A DNA stretch of 34,013 nucleotides, taken from NCBI GenBank assembly GCA_029006155.1, contig JAQXGF010000140.1:1-34013 (forward strand). Direction: 5' to 3'. Each line of letters opens with the position of its first letter. The stretch's first letter is position 1. Below are positions 16,052-27,421 of this stretch, piece by piece. Position numbers and translations under genes: made by a program. The DNA comes from Lachnospiraceae bacterium (GTDB lineage: Bacteria; Bacillota; Clostridia; Lachnospirales; Lachnospiraceae). The notes beneath the pieces are model-generated. The model was given only the letters and a program-made list of their open reading frames with translations. It was not told where the DNA came from and made no database searches.

Positions 16052-17311
16052 TTATTTCTTTGCGTGCTTCTCATTGTACTGCTGTACCATCTGTGCCTTT
16101 GAAGCAAGGCTGCCCGGCTTTGCTTTTGTCGTATTTTTATAATAGTCGGTCGCATTCTGGATCTTCTGGTCACGCTCTTCCTTGCTCGGCTGCGGACGGT
16201 CGATCGTCTTTGTATTGAGCTTCGCCGTATTGGTAATCTTCTGTGGCGGAAGCCCCTGCTTTGCACGCTTTTTGTTTGCCTTCTCGACATTCTTCTTTAC
16301 GATATCATCCAGATCCATCTTGTCGATATGCTTGTTGACGATCAGCTGCTGAATGCTTCGGATCACGGCACCCGCGATCCAGTAGATGCCCATACCTACC
16401 GGGAGCGTAAAGCAGAAGATTGCCGACATGATCGGCATCATCACGTTCATGGATTTCATCGTCGCCGCCATCGTATCGGATGCACCGCCGGAGGTCGGCT
16501 GCGTATCGTTCTGTGCGGACATCAGTTTGGTGTTCAGCCACTGGGTCAGTGCGGAGAGCACCGGAACCAGAAGCGCTGCGATAATCATCAGCACGGAACC
16601 AGCCGCAATCGCAGTCTGGAAAATCGATGCCGGTGAATCTGCGATGTTCAGTCCGAGGAAATAGTTCATGCGGTCCACATCGCCTTGTGTACTCGTAATT
16701 AAAGAGGAGAGATCCGGAAACTGTTTCAGAAGTGCACTCCAGTTCTCCGGCTTGAATTTATACAGCACGTCGATCAGGGTGAGCTCTGTCATTTCCTTAA
16801 AGCTGACTGCGTTTTTGGAAGCAATCTCCGCCATAAAGTCCTGTGCGCCGCTTGCACTCATCAGCGCCTGCGCCAGCGGAAGAAATGCGTTCTTTACGGT
16901 ACCTACATAAGCCGGAATATTCCAGATCACGCGGTATAAGGCAAACAGAATCGGCATCTGGATGATCAGCTGCAGACAGCTTCCCATCGGGTTGACACCA
17001 TATTTCTGGTAGACAGCCTGCGTCTCCTCATTCATCTTCATCATGGCTGCCTGATCCTGTCTCTTATCCTTATATTTTTTCTGAATTGCCTGCAGCTCCG
17101 GATTCATTTTGCTCTGCAGTTTGGAAAACTTCTGCTGCTTGATTGTCAGCGGCATCAGAAGCATGTAGATCACAACGGTGAATAAAATGATACACAGACC
17201 GATACTCTCAATGCCGATCTGCGACTGGACCCAGAATATTGCATTCATAATGTAGCCGAGCAGACTGGCTACCGGTCCGATGATAAATGTCGTGCTCTTG
17301 GTCAATAACAT
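16052..17311 (-). CDS. yidC: membrane protein insertase YidC/OxaA
   Basis: Inserts and folds membrane proteins, alone or with SecYEG. It has 419 residues. Hydrophobic segments lie at about residues 8-28 and 35-57, followed by the basic cytoplasmic coiled hairpin (KQQKFSKLQSKMNPELQ). Next come NPMGSCLQLIIQMPILFALY, the conserved transmembrane segment, and three more hydrophobic stretches. The C-terminal 75 residues are Lys-rich, as is common for ribosome-contacting tails. No lipobox cysteine is present. An insertion rich in Asp/Gly/Thr (about 195-230) lies outside the membrane part. GGAGGAAAG precedes the ATG. It is flanked by yidD and jag in the standard order. Confidence 0.97.
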   Translation of the reverse strand: MLLTKSTTFIIGPVASLLGYIMNAIFWVQSQIGIESIGLCIILFTVVIYMLLMPLTIKQQKFSKLQSKMNPELQAIQKKYKDKRQDQAAMMKMNEETQAVYQKYGVNPMGSCLQLIIQMPILFALYRVIWNIPAYVGTVKNAFLPLAQALMSASGAQDFMAEIASKNAVSFKEMTELTLIDVLYKFKPENWSALLKQFPDLSSLITSTQGDVDRMNYFLGLNIADSPASIFQTAIAAGSVLMIIAALLVPVLSALTQWLNTKLMSAQNDTQPTSGGASDTMAATMKSMNVMMPIMSAIFCFTLPVGMGIYWIAGAVIRSIQQLIVNKHIDKMDLDDIVKKNVEKANKKRAKQGLPPQKITNTAKLNTKTIDRPQPSKEERDQKIQNATDYYKNTTKAKPGSLASKAQMVQQYNEKHAKK

Positions 17312-17326
17312 TGTTTACTTTCCTCC

Positions 17327-17536
17327 TCATGGAACGGGGTCGTATCCGCCTCTGGAAAAAGGATTACACCTCAGAATCCGCCACACTGCGAGAATACTGC
17401 CCTTTACCGCGCCATATTTCTGGATCGCCTCCAGACCATACTGGCTGCACGACGGAGTGTAAGGGCATTTCGTGCTTTTCATCGGTGACAGATACTTCTG
17501 ATAAAATCTGATCAGATTAATCAATACCTTCTTCAT
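17327..17536 (-). CDS. yidD: membrane protein insertion efficiency factor YidD
   Basis: A 69-residue amphipathic protein that assists YidC-dependent insertion. The family signature [16 protein letters not shown], containing the two conserved cysteines, is at residues 23-38, followed by [15 protein letters not shown] at the C terminus. The ATG lies inside the end of rnpA (20-bp overlap) and the stop is 15 bp before yidC, so expression depends on the rnpA transcript. Confidence 0.96.
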   Translation of the reverse strand: MKKVLINLIRFYQKYLSPMKSTKCPYTPSCSQYGLEAIQKYGAVKGSILAVWRILRCNPFSRGGYDPVP

Positions 17537-17900
17537 GTTCCTTCTTCACTTCTTTCTTGTCCTCTTCCTTCAGAATGGAATGAAGCCTGCCAAGGTGAAG
17601 CAGCGCGCTCTCAATTTCAAAGAAACTACGTTCTTTCGCGCCTGGCCTTGCGATCACTACTATATCAAGGCCCCCCACAAATTTCTGTTCATTCAATCGA
17701 TAACTTTCCCGGATTAATCGCGTAATTCTGTGTCTTACTACACTGTTTCCGACTTTTTTACTGACTGAAATTCCAATACGGTTCTCCTGCACGTCCTGCT
17801 TTAATACATACATGATCAGATATTTGTTGGCATACGATCTGCCCTTTTTATACACGCGCTGAAAATCACCGTACTTTTTCAGAGATTCTGAAAATAACAT
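17517..17900 (-). CDS. rnpA: ribonuclease P protein component
   Basis: Protein subunit of RNase P, which matures tRNA 5' ends. It has 127 residues. The RNR-type signature is clear in [20 protein letters not shown] followed by RLIRESYR, about residues 41-68; the C terminus is a Lys/Glu-rich tail ([15 protein letters not shown]). The start has AAAGG about eight bases before the ATG. It overlaps yidD by 20 bp. Two tandem terminator-like hairpins stand between it and rpmH, so rnpA may be transcribed at a lower level than rpmH. Confidence 0.96.
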   Translation of the reverse strand: MLFSESLKKYGDFQRVYKKGRSYANKYLIMYVLKQDVQENRIGISVSKKVGNSVVRHRITRLIRESYRLNEQKFVGGLDIVVIARPGAKERSFFEIESALLHLGRLHSILKEEDKKEVKKEHEEGID

Positions 17901-17912
17901 ATTTTTTTCCTT

Positions 17913-17948
17913 TAAAAACGTAACTGCCCGGCATTACCGGACAGTTAC
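17913..17948 (-). terminator. second terminator or attenuator between rpmH and rnpA
   Basis: On the minus strand GTAACTGTCCGG pairs with CCGGGCAGTTAC (12 pairs, one G-U) around a five-base loop, followed by GTTTTT. The U-run runs into the rnpA ribosome-binding site region. It may limit readthrough from rpmH. Confidence 0.8.
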
Positions 17949-17972
17949 AAAAAAGGCCACATATCTGCGGCC
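17949..17972 (-). terminator. first terminator after rpmH
   Basis: On the minus strand GGCCGCA pairs with TGTGGCC around GATA, followed by TTTTTTG. Its first base is the last base of the rpmH stop codon. Confidence 0.8.
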
Positions 17973-18106
17973 TATGCTGACAATACTTTTCTTCCTTTTG
18001 CTCTTCTTGCAGCTAAGACTTTTCTTCCGCCTGCTGTGCTCATTCTTGCCCGGAATCCATGAACCTTTGATCTGGATCTCTTCTTCGGCTGAAATGTCAT
18101 CTTCAT
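17972..18106 (-). CDS. rpmH: 50S ribosomal protein L34
   Basis: A 44-residue, very basic ribosomal protein of the large subunit. The whole length fits the family: [18 protein letters not shown] at the start, then [17 protein letters not shown] and the ending RKVLSA. The ribosome-binding site AAAAAGGAGG lies ten bases before the ATG. It has its own strong promoter at 18192-18220 and is directly followed by two hairpin terminators. Its place at the origin, divergent from dnaA, is the classical arrangement. Confidence 0.98.
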   Translation of the reverse strand: MKMTFQPKKRSRSKVHGFRARMSTAGGRKVLAARRAKGRKVLSA

Positions 18107-18191
18107 TGGCGTGGCACCTCCTTTTTCTGAACCAAATCTATCTCAGTTGGTAGTTTAATGATTGTCATGTATATATGAAAACATCGTTTCA

Positions 18192-18220
18192 ATTATAATC
18201 TGAAAACCTCCCTGCGTCAA
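18192..18220 (-). promoter_or_regulatory. strong sigma-A-type promoter of rpmH
   Basis: On the minus strand TTGACG at 18215-18220, exactly 17 bp of spacer, and a perfect TATAAT at 18192-18197. The first upstream DnaA box starts nine bases beyond the -35, so DnaA occupancy of the origin could influence this promoter. Confidence 0.88.
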
Positions 18221-18228
18221 GCAAAACT

Positions 18229-18530
18229 TTATCCACATTTTTATCCACACCGGTTGATAACTTTTCCAGTTGACGTAATGTTATCCACAGCTTGTTGATA
18301 ACTTGTGGATAATTTTCTCACAGCCTGTGTACAGCACGGTTATCCACAGACAGATGTGTTTATTTTACTGGATTTTTTCCACTGTGCATACTGCGGATGA
18401 GTTATACACAGTCTTCTTCCCCCATCTCTTTTTCATTCTTTCTTATGTAAACCGCCTGGGCAGTGTTCCACATGGTTTTCCACATTTTTCAGACAAAATA
18501 CGTGGATTTTCGCCCTGCCTGTGTGGATAA
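18229..18530. other. oriC, upstream DnaA-box cluster
   Basis: Perfect DnaA boxes TTATCCACA lie at 18229-18237, 18241-18249, 18281-18289 and 18340-18348 on the plus strand. Perfect copies on the minus strand lie at 18304-18312 and 18522-18530. One-mismatch copies are at 18293-18301 (minus, TTATCAACA) and 18402-18410 (plus, TTATACACA). The DNA between 18350 and 18450 is T-rich without boxes. This is the rpmH-dnaA half of a bipartite origin as in Bacillus subtilis. The box nearest dnaA lies just upstream of its promoter, fitting autoregulation. Confidence 0.92.
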
Positions 18531-18545
18531 CGTGAAATCTTTCCA

Positions 18546-18577
18546 TTGCTAATTTCCCTGTTTTGGGTTAATATTAT
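18546..18577 (+). promoter_or_regulatory. candidate dnaA promoter
   Basis: TTGCTA at 18546-18551, 17 bp of spacer and TAATAT at 18569-18574; an overlapping TATTAT at 18572-18577 is a better -10 match but with a 20-bp spacer. A DnaA box ends 16 bp upstream. Confidence 0.5.
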
Positions 18578-18610
18578 CGTAGGAAAAAATGGATTTTTGG
18601 AGATACGAAC

Positions 18611-19972
18611 ATGGACATACTACAAGAAAAATGGGATGACATCCTTTATACTGTCAAATCGGAGCATGAGCTCTCCGATATGTCGTTTAAGACCTGGCTG
18701 AAGACTCTGGAAATTTTATCCATTTCCAATCACAAAGTCAGCGTTCTTGTCCCCACCGGACAGATGGGGATCGATTATATTACAAAAAAATACCTGCTTC
18801 CGCTCAATGTGGCCATCGCGGAAGTCACCGGAACGGAATACGAGATTGAACTGCTCGCTCCGGAACAGGCACACAGCCTGGAAAATAAAAAAATGTTCGC
18901 CTCGGTCAATCATGCCGACAACAGTGCGAATGTGGAAAACGCAAATTTGAACCCAAAATATACCTTCGACACCTTCGTCGTCGGCAACAACAATAAATTT
19001 GCGCACGCTGCTGCCCTGGCCGTCGCGGAATCTCCGGGAAAAATGTACAATCCGCTGTTCATCCACGGAGGCGCCGGACTCGGAAAGACGCATCTGATGC
19101 ATGCCATCGCGCATTTTATATTAGAAGAAAACCCGGATAAACGGGTTCTTTATGTCACAAGTGAAACTTTCACCAATGAACTGATCGAAGCGATTCGAAA
19201 CGGAAATAACACAGCCACAACAAAATTCCGCGAAAAATATCGAAGTGTCGATGTACTGTTGATCGACGATATTCAGTTTATTATAGGAAAAGAAGCGACA
19301 CAGGAAGAATTTTTCCATACGTTCAATGATCTCCACGGAAAGAAAAAACAGATTATTATCTCCTCCGATAAGCCTCCGAAAGATATTGAAACACTCGAAG
19401 CCAGACTTCGTTCCCGGTTCGAGTGGGGCTTGATCGCAGATATTTCCTCTCCGGATTTTGAGACACGAATGGCGATTCTTCATAAAAAGGAAGAAACCGA
19501 CGGCTATGATATCGACAATGAGGTCATCAAATACATTGCGATGAATATCAAGTCCAATATCCGTGAGCTGGAGGGTGCCTTAAACAAGCTGGTCGCCTTA
19601 AGCAACCTCGAAAATCGCGAAATTACCGTAAAACTGGCGGAAGAAGCCTTAAAAGACATCATTTCCCCGGATGAAAAAAAGGAAGTGACGCCTGCTTTTA
19701 TTATCTCGACCGTTGCAGAACACTTTCACGTATCCGTCGACGACATCCGGAGCAACAAGCGAAACACCGAGATCGTCGTTCCACGCCAGATCGCGATGTA
19801 CCTCTGCAGCAATTTAACGAGCGTCGGACTGAAAAAGATCGGTTCCGAGATGGGCGGACGCGATCACTCTACGGTTTTACACGGTTCCAAGAAGATTTCT
19901 TCCGAGCTGAAGACGTCTGAGGACATGCGGAAAACCATCGAAATACTCAAGAAAAAGATCAATCCGAGCTAA
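18611..19972 (+). CDS. dnaA: chromosomal replication initiator DnaA
   Basis: ATP-dependent initiator that binds DnaA boxes and melts the origin; also a transcription regulator. It has 453 residues. Domain I (residues 1 to about 80) includes LSDMSFKTWLKTLE, the self-interaction and helicase-loading part; domain II is a short linker to about 112. The AAA+ domain III starts NPKYTFDTFVVG and shows Walker A GGAGLGKT at 153-160, Walker B LLIDDIQFI, and the arginine-rich sensor region. Domain IV carries the DNA-reading helix with GGRDHSTVLHG. TTTTGGAG precedes the ATG. DnaA boxes flank the gene on both sides. Confidence 0.99.
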   Translation: MDILQEKWDDILYTVKSEHELSDMSFKTWLKTLEILSISNHKVSVLVPTGQMGIDYITKKYLLPLNVAIAEVTGTEYEIELLAPEQAHSLENKKMFASVNHADNSANVENANLNPKYTFDTFVVGNNNKFAHAAALAVAESPGKMYNPLFIHGGAGLGKTHLMHAIAHFILEENPDKRVLYVTSETFTNELIEAIRNGNNTATTKFREKYRSVDVLLIDDIQFIIGKEATQEEFFHTFNDLHGKKKQIIISSDKPPKDIETLEARLRSRFEWGLIADISSPDFETRMAILHKKEETDGYDIDNEVIKYIAMNIKSNIRELEGALNKLVALSNLENREITVKLAEEALKDIISPDEKKEVTPAFIISTVAEHFHVSVDDIRSNKRNTEIVVPRQIAMYLCSNLTSVGLKKIGSEMGGRDHSTVLHGSKKISSELKTSEDMRKTIEILKKKINPS

Positions 19973-19975
19973 AAG

Positions 19976-20285
19976 TTATCCACAAAGTTATCCACTTATC
20001 CACAGGATATCTGTGGTATAGGTGGGTGAATGTGCTGTGGATACCTGTTTATAAACAAAGCGCCAAATGTTCCGCTGTCGGCTGTGGATTTTTCGATCTG
20101 TGCATAACTTTCCGGTTATCCCGAGTCTGTGACGGTGGGGTTCACACAGTTATCCCGGTGAATTTTTCCCGCAACTGCGCGGAATTTTGGACTTTTACAC
20201 TTATCCACACCCCATACGGCGGTTACTGCGGTTCTTTTTCTTTTTTATATCTATCCATCCGGACGATTTTCAGCCCCGTGGATAA
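19976..20285. other. oriC, downstream DnaA-box cluster and possible unwinding region
   Basis: The 350-bp dnaA-dnaN gap. Perfect plus-strand boxes TTATCCACA lie at 19976-19984, 19996-20004 and 20201-20209; one-mismatch boxes are at 19988-19996 (plus), 20036-20044 (minus) and 20277-20285 (minus). A T-rich stretch at 20230-20255, between the last two boxes, is the best candidate for the duplex unwinding element; I did not find a clean DnaA-trio array. An open frame runs through this region into dnaN but is not a plausible N terminus. Confidence 0.88.
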
Positions 20286-20322
20286 CCAGCTCATCATCTG
20301 TATCAAAGGAGTGTTTACTTTT

Positions 20323-21432
20323 ATGAAAATCATATGCAAAAAAGCAGATCTGCAAAAAAGTGTCAATATTGTAATGAAAGCAGTCTCTTCCAAGACGACG
20401 ATGCCGATTCTTGGCTGTATCCTGATCCATGCGACGGCCGATGAAATCAAATTCACCGCCAATGATATGGAACTTGGTATTGAGACAAAAACGGAAGGCG
20501 TCATTCAGGAAAAAGGTATGGTAGCACTGGATGCAAAGCTTTTTTCAGAAATTATCCGTAAATTGCCAGACAATGATGTACTGATCACTTCAGATTCCAA
20601 CAATAATACGCAAATTGTCTGCGAAAAAGCAAAGTTTACGATCATGGGACAGACCGGAGAAGACTTCCCGTTCCTTCCATTTGTGGAAAAAGATTATCAG
20701 ATCACACTTTCTCAGTTTACCTTAAAGGAAGTCATCCGCCAGACGATTTTTTCCATCGCCATCAATGACAGCAATAAAATGATGACCGGAGAACTGTTCG
20801 ATATCAATGACGGTGAACTGAAAGTCGTTTCTCTGGACGGACACCGGATCTCCATCCGGAAAATTGAATTGAAATCTTCGTATCCGGCGAAAAAAGTGAT
20901 CGTTCCGGGCAAGACTCTGAATGAAATTTCCAAAATTCTGACCGGTGGCGTGGATGACAATGTAGATATTTATTTTACGGACAACCATATTCTCTTCGAG
21001 TTCGAGGACACCGTCGTCGTTTCCCGACTGATCGAGGGAAATTACTTCCGCGTGGAGCAGATGCTGACCAATGACTATGAGACAAAGGTCACAATCAATA
21101 AGAGGGAATTCTTAGACTGTATTGACCGTGCGACGCTGATGGTAAAAGAAGGCGATAAGCGTCCGATCATCCTGAATATCAACGATGACGTACTGGAACT
21201 GAAGATTTCTTCTCAGATCGGATCGATGGATGAGATGATTGACATCCACCTGGAAGGAAAAAATATCAAGATCGGTTTCAATCCGAAGCTGCTCATTGAT
21301 GCACTTCGCGTGATCGACGATGAAATGATCGACATTTACTACATGAATCCAAAGGCACCGTGCTTTATCCGTGATGAGGCGCAGACTTATATCTATCTGA
21401 TTCTGCCGGTTAATTTTGTAGATAATGACTGA
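20323..21432 (+). CDS. dnaN: DNA polymerase III sliding clamp (beta subunit)
   Basis: The ring-shaped processivity clamp of the replicase; it also serves as a platform for repair proteins. It has 369 residues, the usual length, starting MKIICKKADLQKSVNIVMKA. The first clamp domain contains SSKTTMPILGCILI, and the C terminus ends YIYLILPVNFVDND, close to the family ending. The ATG at 20323 is chosen because AAAGGAG lies about ten bases upstream and matches the family N terminus; in-frame codons from 20026 belong to the origin. Standard position after dnaA. Confidence 0.98.
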   Translation: MKIICKKADLQKSVNIVMKAVSSKTTMPILGCILIHATADEIKFTANDMELGIETKTEGVIQEKGMVALDAKLFSEIIRKLPDNDVLITSDSNNNTQIVCEKAKFTIMGQTGEDFPFLPFVEKDYQITLSQFTLKEVIRQTIFSIAINDSNKMMTGELFDINDGELKVVSLDGHRISIRKIELKSSYPAKKVIVPGKTLNEISKILTGGVDDNVDIYFTDNHILFEFEDTVVVSRLIEGNYFRVEQMLTNDYETKVTINKREFLDCIDRATLMVKEGDKRPIILNINDDVLELKISSQIGSMDEMIDIHLEGKNIKIGFNPKLLIDALRVIDDEMIDIYYMNPKAPCFIRDEAQTYIYLILPVNFVDND

Positions 21433-21452
21433 TGGGCGTAAGATAAGAAATA

Positions 21453-21498
21453 GTCTCAGGATAAGTAACATTCAAAAAGATGTCACTTATCCTGAGAC
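21453..21498. other. 14-bp perfect inverted repeat between dnaN and yaaA
   Basis: GTCTCAGGATAAGT at 21453-21466 and ACTTATCCTGAGAC at 21485-21498 are exact reverse complements; ACAT/ATGT in the loop extend the hairpin after one mismatch. No U-tract follows on the plus strand and only weak AT follows on the minus, so it is not a typical terminator. It may stabilise or divide the dnaN transcript, or bind a protein. Confidence 0.6.
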
Positions 21499-21600
21499 AT
21501 GCTTAACATGTCCGCGGGAGAGAGACATGGCATAGAGGTGCTTTCAGAATGGTTTCGGCATTTGCTGCAGAGCACCTGTGATAAGAAAGGGAGAAACAAA

Positions 21601-21813
21601 ATGGAAGTAGTAGAAGTAAAGCTTCGGGATGAATATATCAAGCTTGGGCAGGCACTGAAGGCGGCCCATGTCGTCGGCTCCGGCGTGGATGCAAAATTTC
21701 TCATTCAGGACGGAAAAGTGAAAGTGAACGGACAGGTGGAACTGCAGCGCGGGAAAAAGCTTCATGCAGGAGATGAAGCCACCTGTGGAAATTTTCAGAT
21801 AAAAATAGTATAA
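21601..21813 (+). CDS. yaaA: S4-domain RNA-binding protein YaaA (RlbA)
   Basis: A 70-residue protein made of little more than an S4 RNA-binding fold (YIKLGQALKAAHVVGSGVDA, then VKVNGQVELQRGKKL). The family is always found between dnaN and recF in Firmicutes and is believed to act in ribosome or RNA metabolism. The start at 21601 has AAGGGAG six bases before it; an in-frame ATG at 21499 would add an unconserved stretch running through non-coding sequence next to the inverted repeat. The stop is 15 bp before recF. Confidence 0.93.
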   Translation: MEVVEVKLRDEYIKLGQALKAAHVVGSGVDAKFLIQDGKVKVNGQVELQRGKKLHAGDEATCGNFQIKIV

Positions 21814-21828
21814 TAGGCTGGTAGGGAA

Positions 21829-24847
<3,019 letters not shown>

Positions 24848-24910
24848 TGCCGGAAGTCCGTCTGAATCATGACAGGCAAAGATGGACAGGATAAGACAGG
24901 AGGGAAATCC

Positions 24911-27418
24911 GTGGAAGATAATATATTCGATCAGGTCCATGAGGTGGATCTGAAAAAGACGATGGAGGAATCCTACATCGATTATGCAATGAGCGTTATT
25001 TCACAGCGTGCGCTTCCGGATGTCCGCGACGGACTCAAACCGGTACAGCGGCGTGTGCTGTATTCCATGATCGAGCTGAATAACGGGCCGGACAAGCCGC
25101 ACCGGAAATGTGCGCGTATTGTCGGTGATACAATGGGTAAATATCACCCGCACGGAGACAGCTCTATTTACGGCGCACTCGTCAATATGGCGCAGGACTG
25201 GTCGACCCGCTATCCGCTGGTCGACGGGCACGGCAACTTCGGTTCCGTCGACGGAGACGGCGCGGCGGCCATGCGATATACCGAGGCGCGTCTGAGCAGG
25301 ATCTCAATGGAGATGCTGGCGGATATCGGAAAAGATACGGTCGACTTTGTGCCGAACTTTGATGAGACAGAGAAGGAGCCGACGGTACTGCCGGCGCGTT
25401 TTCCGAACCTGCTCGTAAACGGTACGAACGGAATCGCGGTCGGCATGGCGACGAATATTCCGCCGCACAACCTGCGTGAGGTCATCGCGGCGGTGGTCCG
25501 GATCATCGACAACCGCGTCGAGGAGCAGCGGGAGACCGACCTGAATGAGATTATGGAGATCATCAAGGGACCGGACTTCCCGACCGGAGCACAGATCTTA
25601 GGCCGCAGAGGGATTGAGGAAGCATACCGCACCGGAAAGGGCAAGATCCGCGTGCGCGCCGTGACAAACATCGAGTCGATGCCAAACGGCAAGAGCCGGA
25701 TCATCGTGACGGAGATCCCGTATATGGTCAATAAGGCCCGTCTGATTGAGAAGATGGCAGAGCTCGTGCGCGACAAACGGATCGACGGGATCACGGCGAT
25801 TACCGATGAGTCGAACCGCGAGGGTATGCGGATCAACATCGAGCTGCGCCGGGATGCGAATGCGAATGTCGTACTGAATCAGCTGTATAAGCACACACAG
25901 CTGCAGGATACGTTCGGCGTGATCATGCTGGCACTCGTCAACAACGAGCCGAAGACGCTGAACTTAAAGGAAATGCTGACGTATTACATCCGTCATCAGG
26001 AGGATGTCGTCACAAGAAGGACCAAATATGAGCTGAACAAGGCCGAGGAGCGGGCACACATTTTACAGGGACTGCGCATCGCCCTTGATAACATTGATGA
26101 AGTGATCCGTATCATCCGTGGATCCGCAAATACACAGGCCGCAAAGGCAGGGCTGATCGAGCGGTTCGCTTTAAGTGATGCACAGGCACAGGCGATCGTC
26201 GACATGCGTCTGCGCACGCTGACCGGTTTGGAGCGCGAGAAGCTCGAGGCAGAGTATAAAGAGCTGATGAAGCGCATCGAGGAGTACCGTGCGATCCTTG
26301 CAGATGAGAACCTGCTCCTTGGTGTCATCAAAAAAGAGATCCAGATCATTGCCGACAAGTACGGCGATGACCGCCGGACCTCCATCGAGCGTGACGTCTT
26401 TGATATCACGACCGAGGATCTGATCCCGGATGAGAACGTCGTCATCACGATGACACATCTTGGCTATATCAAGCGCATGACGCCGGATAATTTCAAGAGC
26501 CAGAACCGTGGCGGCAAAGGCATCAAGGGCATGCAGACGATCGACGACGACTACATCGAGGAGCTGCTCATGACGAGCACACACCATTACCTGATGTTCT
26601 TTACGAATCAGGGACGCGTGTACCGTCTGAAGGGCTATGAGATCCCGGAGGCGAGCCGGACGGCGCGCGGCACGGCGATCATCAACCTGCTGCAGCTGAT
26701 GCCGGGTGAGAAGATCACGGCGCTGATCCCGATCCGGGAGTACAAGGAAGGCAAGTTCCTGTTCATGGCGACGAAGAAGGGACTGGTGAAAAAGACTCCG
26801 ATCACTGATTTTGCAAATGTGAGAAAAACTGGTCTGACTGCCATCACTCTCCGGGACGACGATGAATTAATCGAAGTGAAATTTACAAACAATAAAAAGG
26901 ACATTTTCCTTGTCACAAAATATGGCCAGTGCATCCGCTTCCATGAAACAGACGTGAGAAAGACCGGCCGTGCATCGATGGGAGTCATCGGTATGAGCCT
27001 TTCGGATGGGGATGAGGTCGTCGGCATGCAGCTCGATACGCAGGGAGAATATCTGCTGATCGTATCGGAATATGGTATGGGCAAGCTGACACCGATCACA
27101 GAATTTGGCGCACAGAACCGCGGCGGTAAGGGCGTCAAGTGCTACAAGATCATGGAGAAGACCGGCAATGTCGTCGGGGTAAAGGCGGTCAACCGCGAGC
27201 ATGAGATCATGATGATCAATACCGAGGGCATCATCATCCAGATGGCATGTGAGGATATCTCCGTGCTCGGACGTGTGACGAGCGGTGTGAAGCTGATGAG
27301 CCTCGATCCGGAGCAGAATGTGCGCGTGGCGAGCATCGCAAAGGTAAAGGATTCGGCGAAGAAGAACGAAGAGGATACGTTAAAATCACTGGAAGAAGAA
27401 CTGAAGAAGGAAGAGTAA
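24911..27418 (+). CDS. gyrA: DNA gyrase subunit A
   Basis: DNA-cleaving subunit of gyrase. I take the GTG at 24911 as start: AGGAGGG lies six bases before it and the protein then begins [14 protein letters not shown] with family-like numbering. An ATG at 24869 would add 14 polar residues without a good site. The protein has 835 residues. The catalytic tyrosine is Y123 in [10 protein letters not shown]. The quinolone region reads [13 protein letters not shown], with serine 84 and glycine 88. The C-terminal beta-pinwheel carries the GyrA box QNRGGKG, and a second QNRGGKG lies in a later blade. The tail is acidic and lysine-rich ([10 protein letters not shown]). Confidence 0.97.
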   Translation: MEDNIFDQVHEVDLKKTMEESYIDYAMSVISQRALPDVRDGLKPVQRRVLYSMIELNNGPDKPHRKCARIVGDTMGKYHPHGDSSIYGALVNMAQDWSTRYPLVDGHGNFGSVDGDGAAAMRYTEARLSRISMEMLADIGKDTVDFVPNFDETEKEPTVLPARFPNLLVNGTNGIAVGMATNIPPHNLREVIAAVVRIIDNRVEEQRETDLNEIMEIIKGPDFPTGAQILGRRGIEEAYRTGKGKIRVRAVTNIESMPNGKSRIIVTEIPYMVNKARLIEKMAELVRDKRIDGITAITDESNREGMRINIELRRDANANVVLNQLYKHTQLQDTFGVIMLALVNNEPKTLNLKEMLTYYIRHQEDVVTRRTKYELNKAEERAHILQGLRIALDNIDEVIRIIRGSANTQAAKAGLIERFALSDAQAQAIVDMRLRTLTGLEREKLEAEYKELMKRIEEYRAILADENLLLGVIKKEIQIIADKYGDDRRTSIERDVFDITTEDLIPDENVVITMTHLGYIKRMTPDNFKSQNRGGKGIKGMQTIDDDYIEELLMTSTHHYLMFFTNQGRVYRLKGYEIPEASRTARGTAIINLLQLMPGEKITALIPIREYKEGKFLFMATKKGLVKKTPITDFANVRKTGLTAITLRDDDELIEVKFTNNKKDIFLVTKYGQCIRFHETDVRKTGRASMGVIGMSLSDGDEVVGMQLDTQGEYLLIVSEYGMGKLTPITEFGAQNRGGKGVKCYKIMEKTGNVVGVKAVNREHEIMMINTEGIIIQMACEDISVLGRVTSGVKLMSLDPEQNVRVASIAKVKDSAKKNEEDTLKSLEEELKKEE

Positions 27419-27421
27419 GGC

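Noticed and set aside
20026-20322. A 99-codon N-terminal extension of dnaN.
   Set aside because: It crosses DnaA boxes and T-rich origin DNA; the family N terminus and a ribosome-binding site are at 20323.
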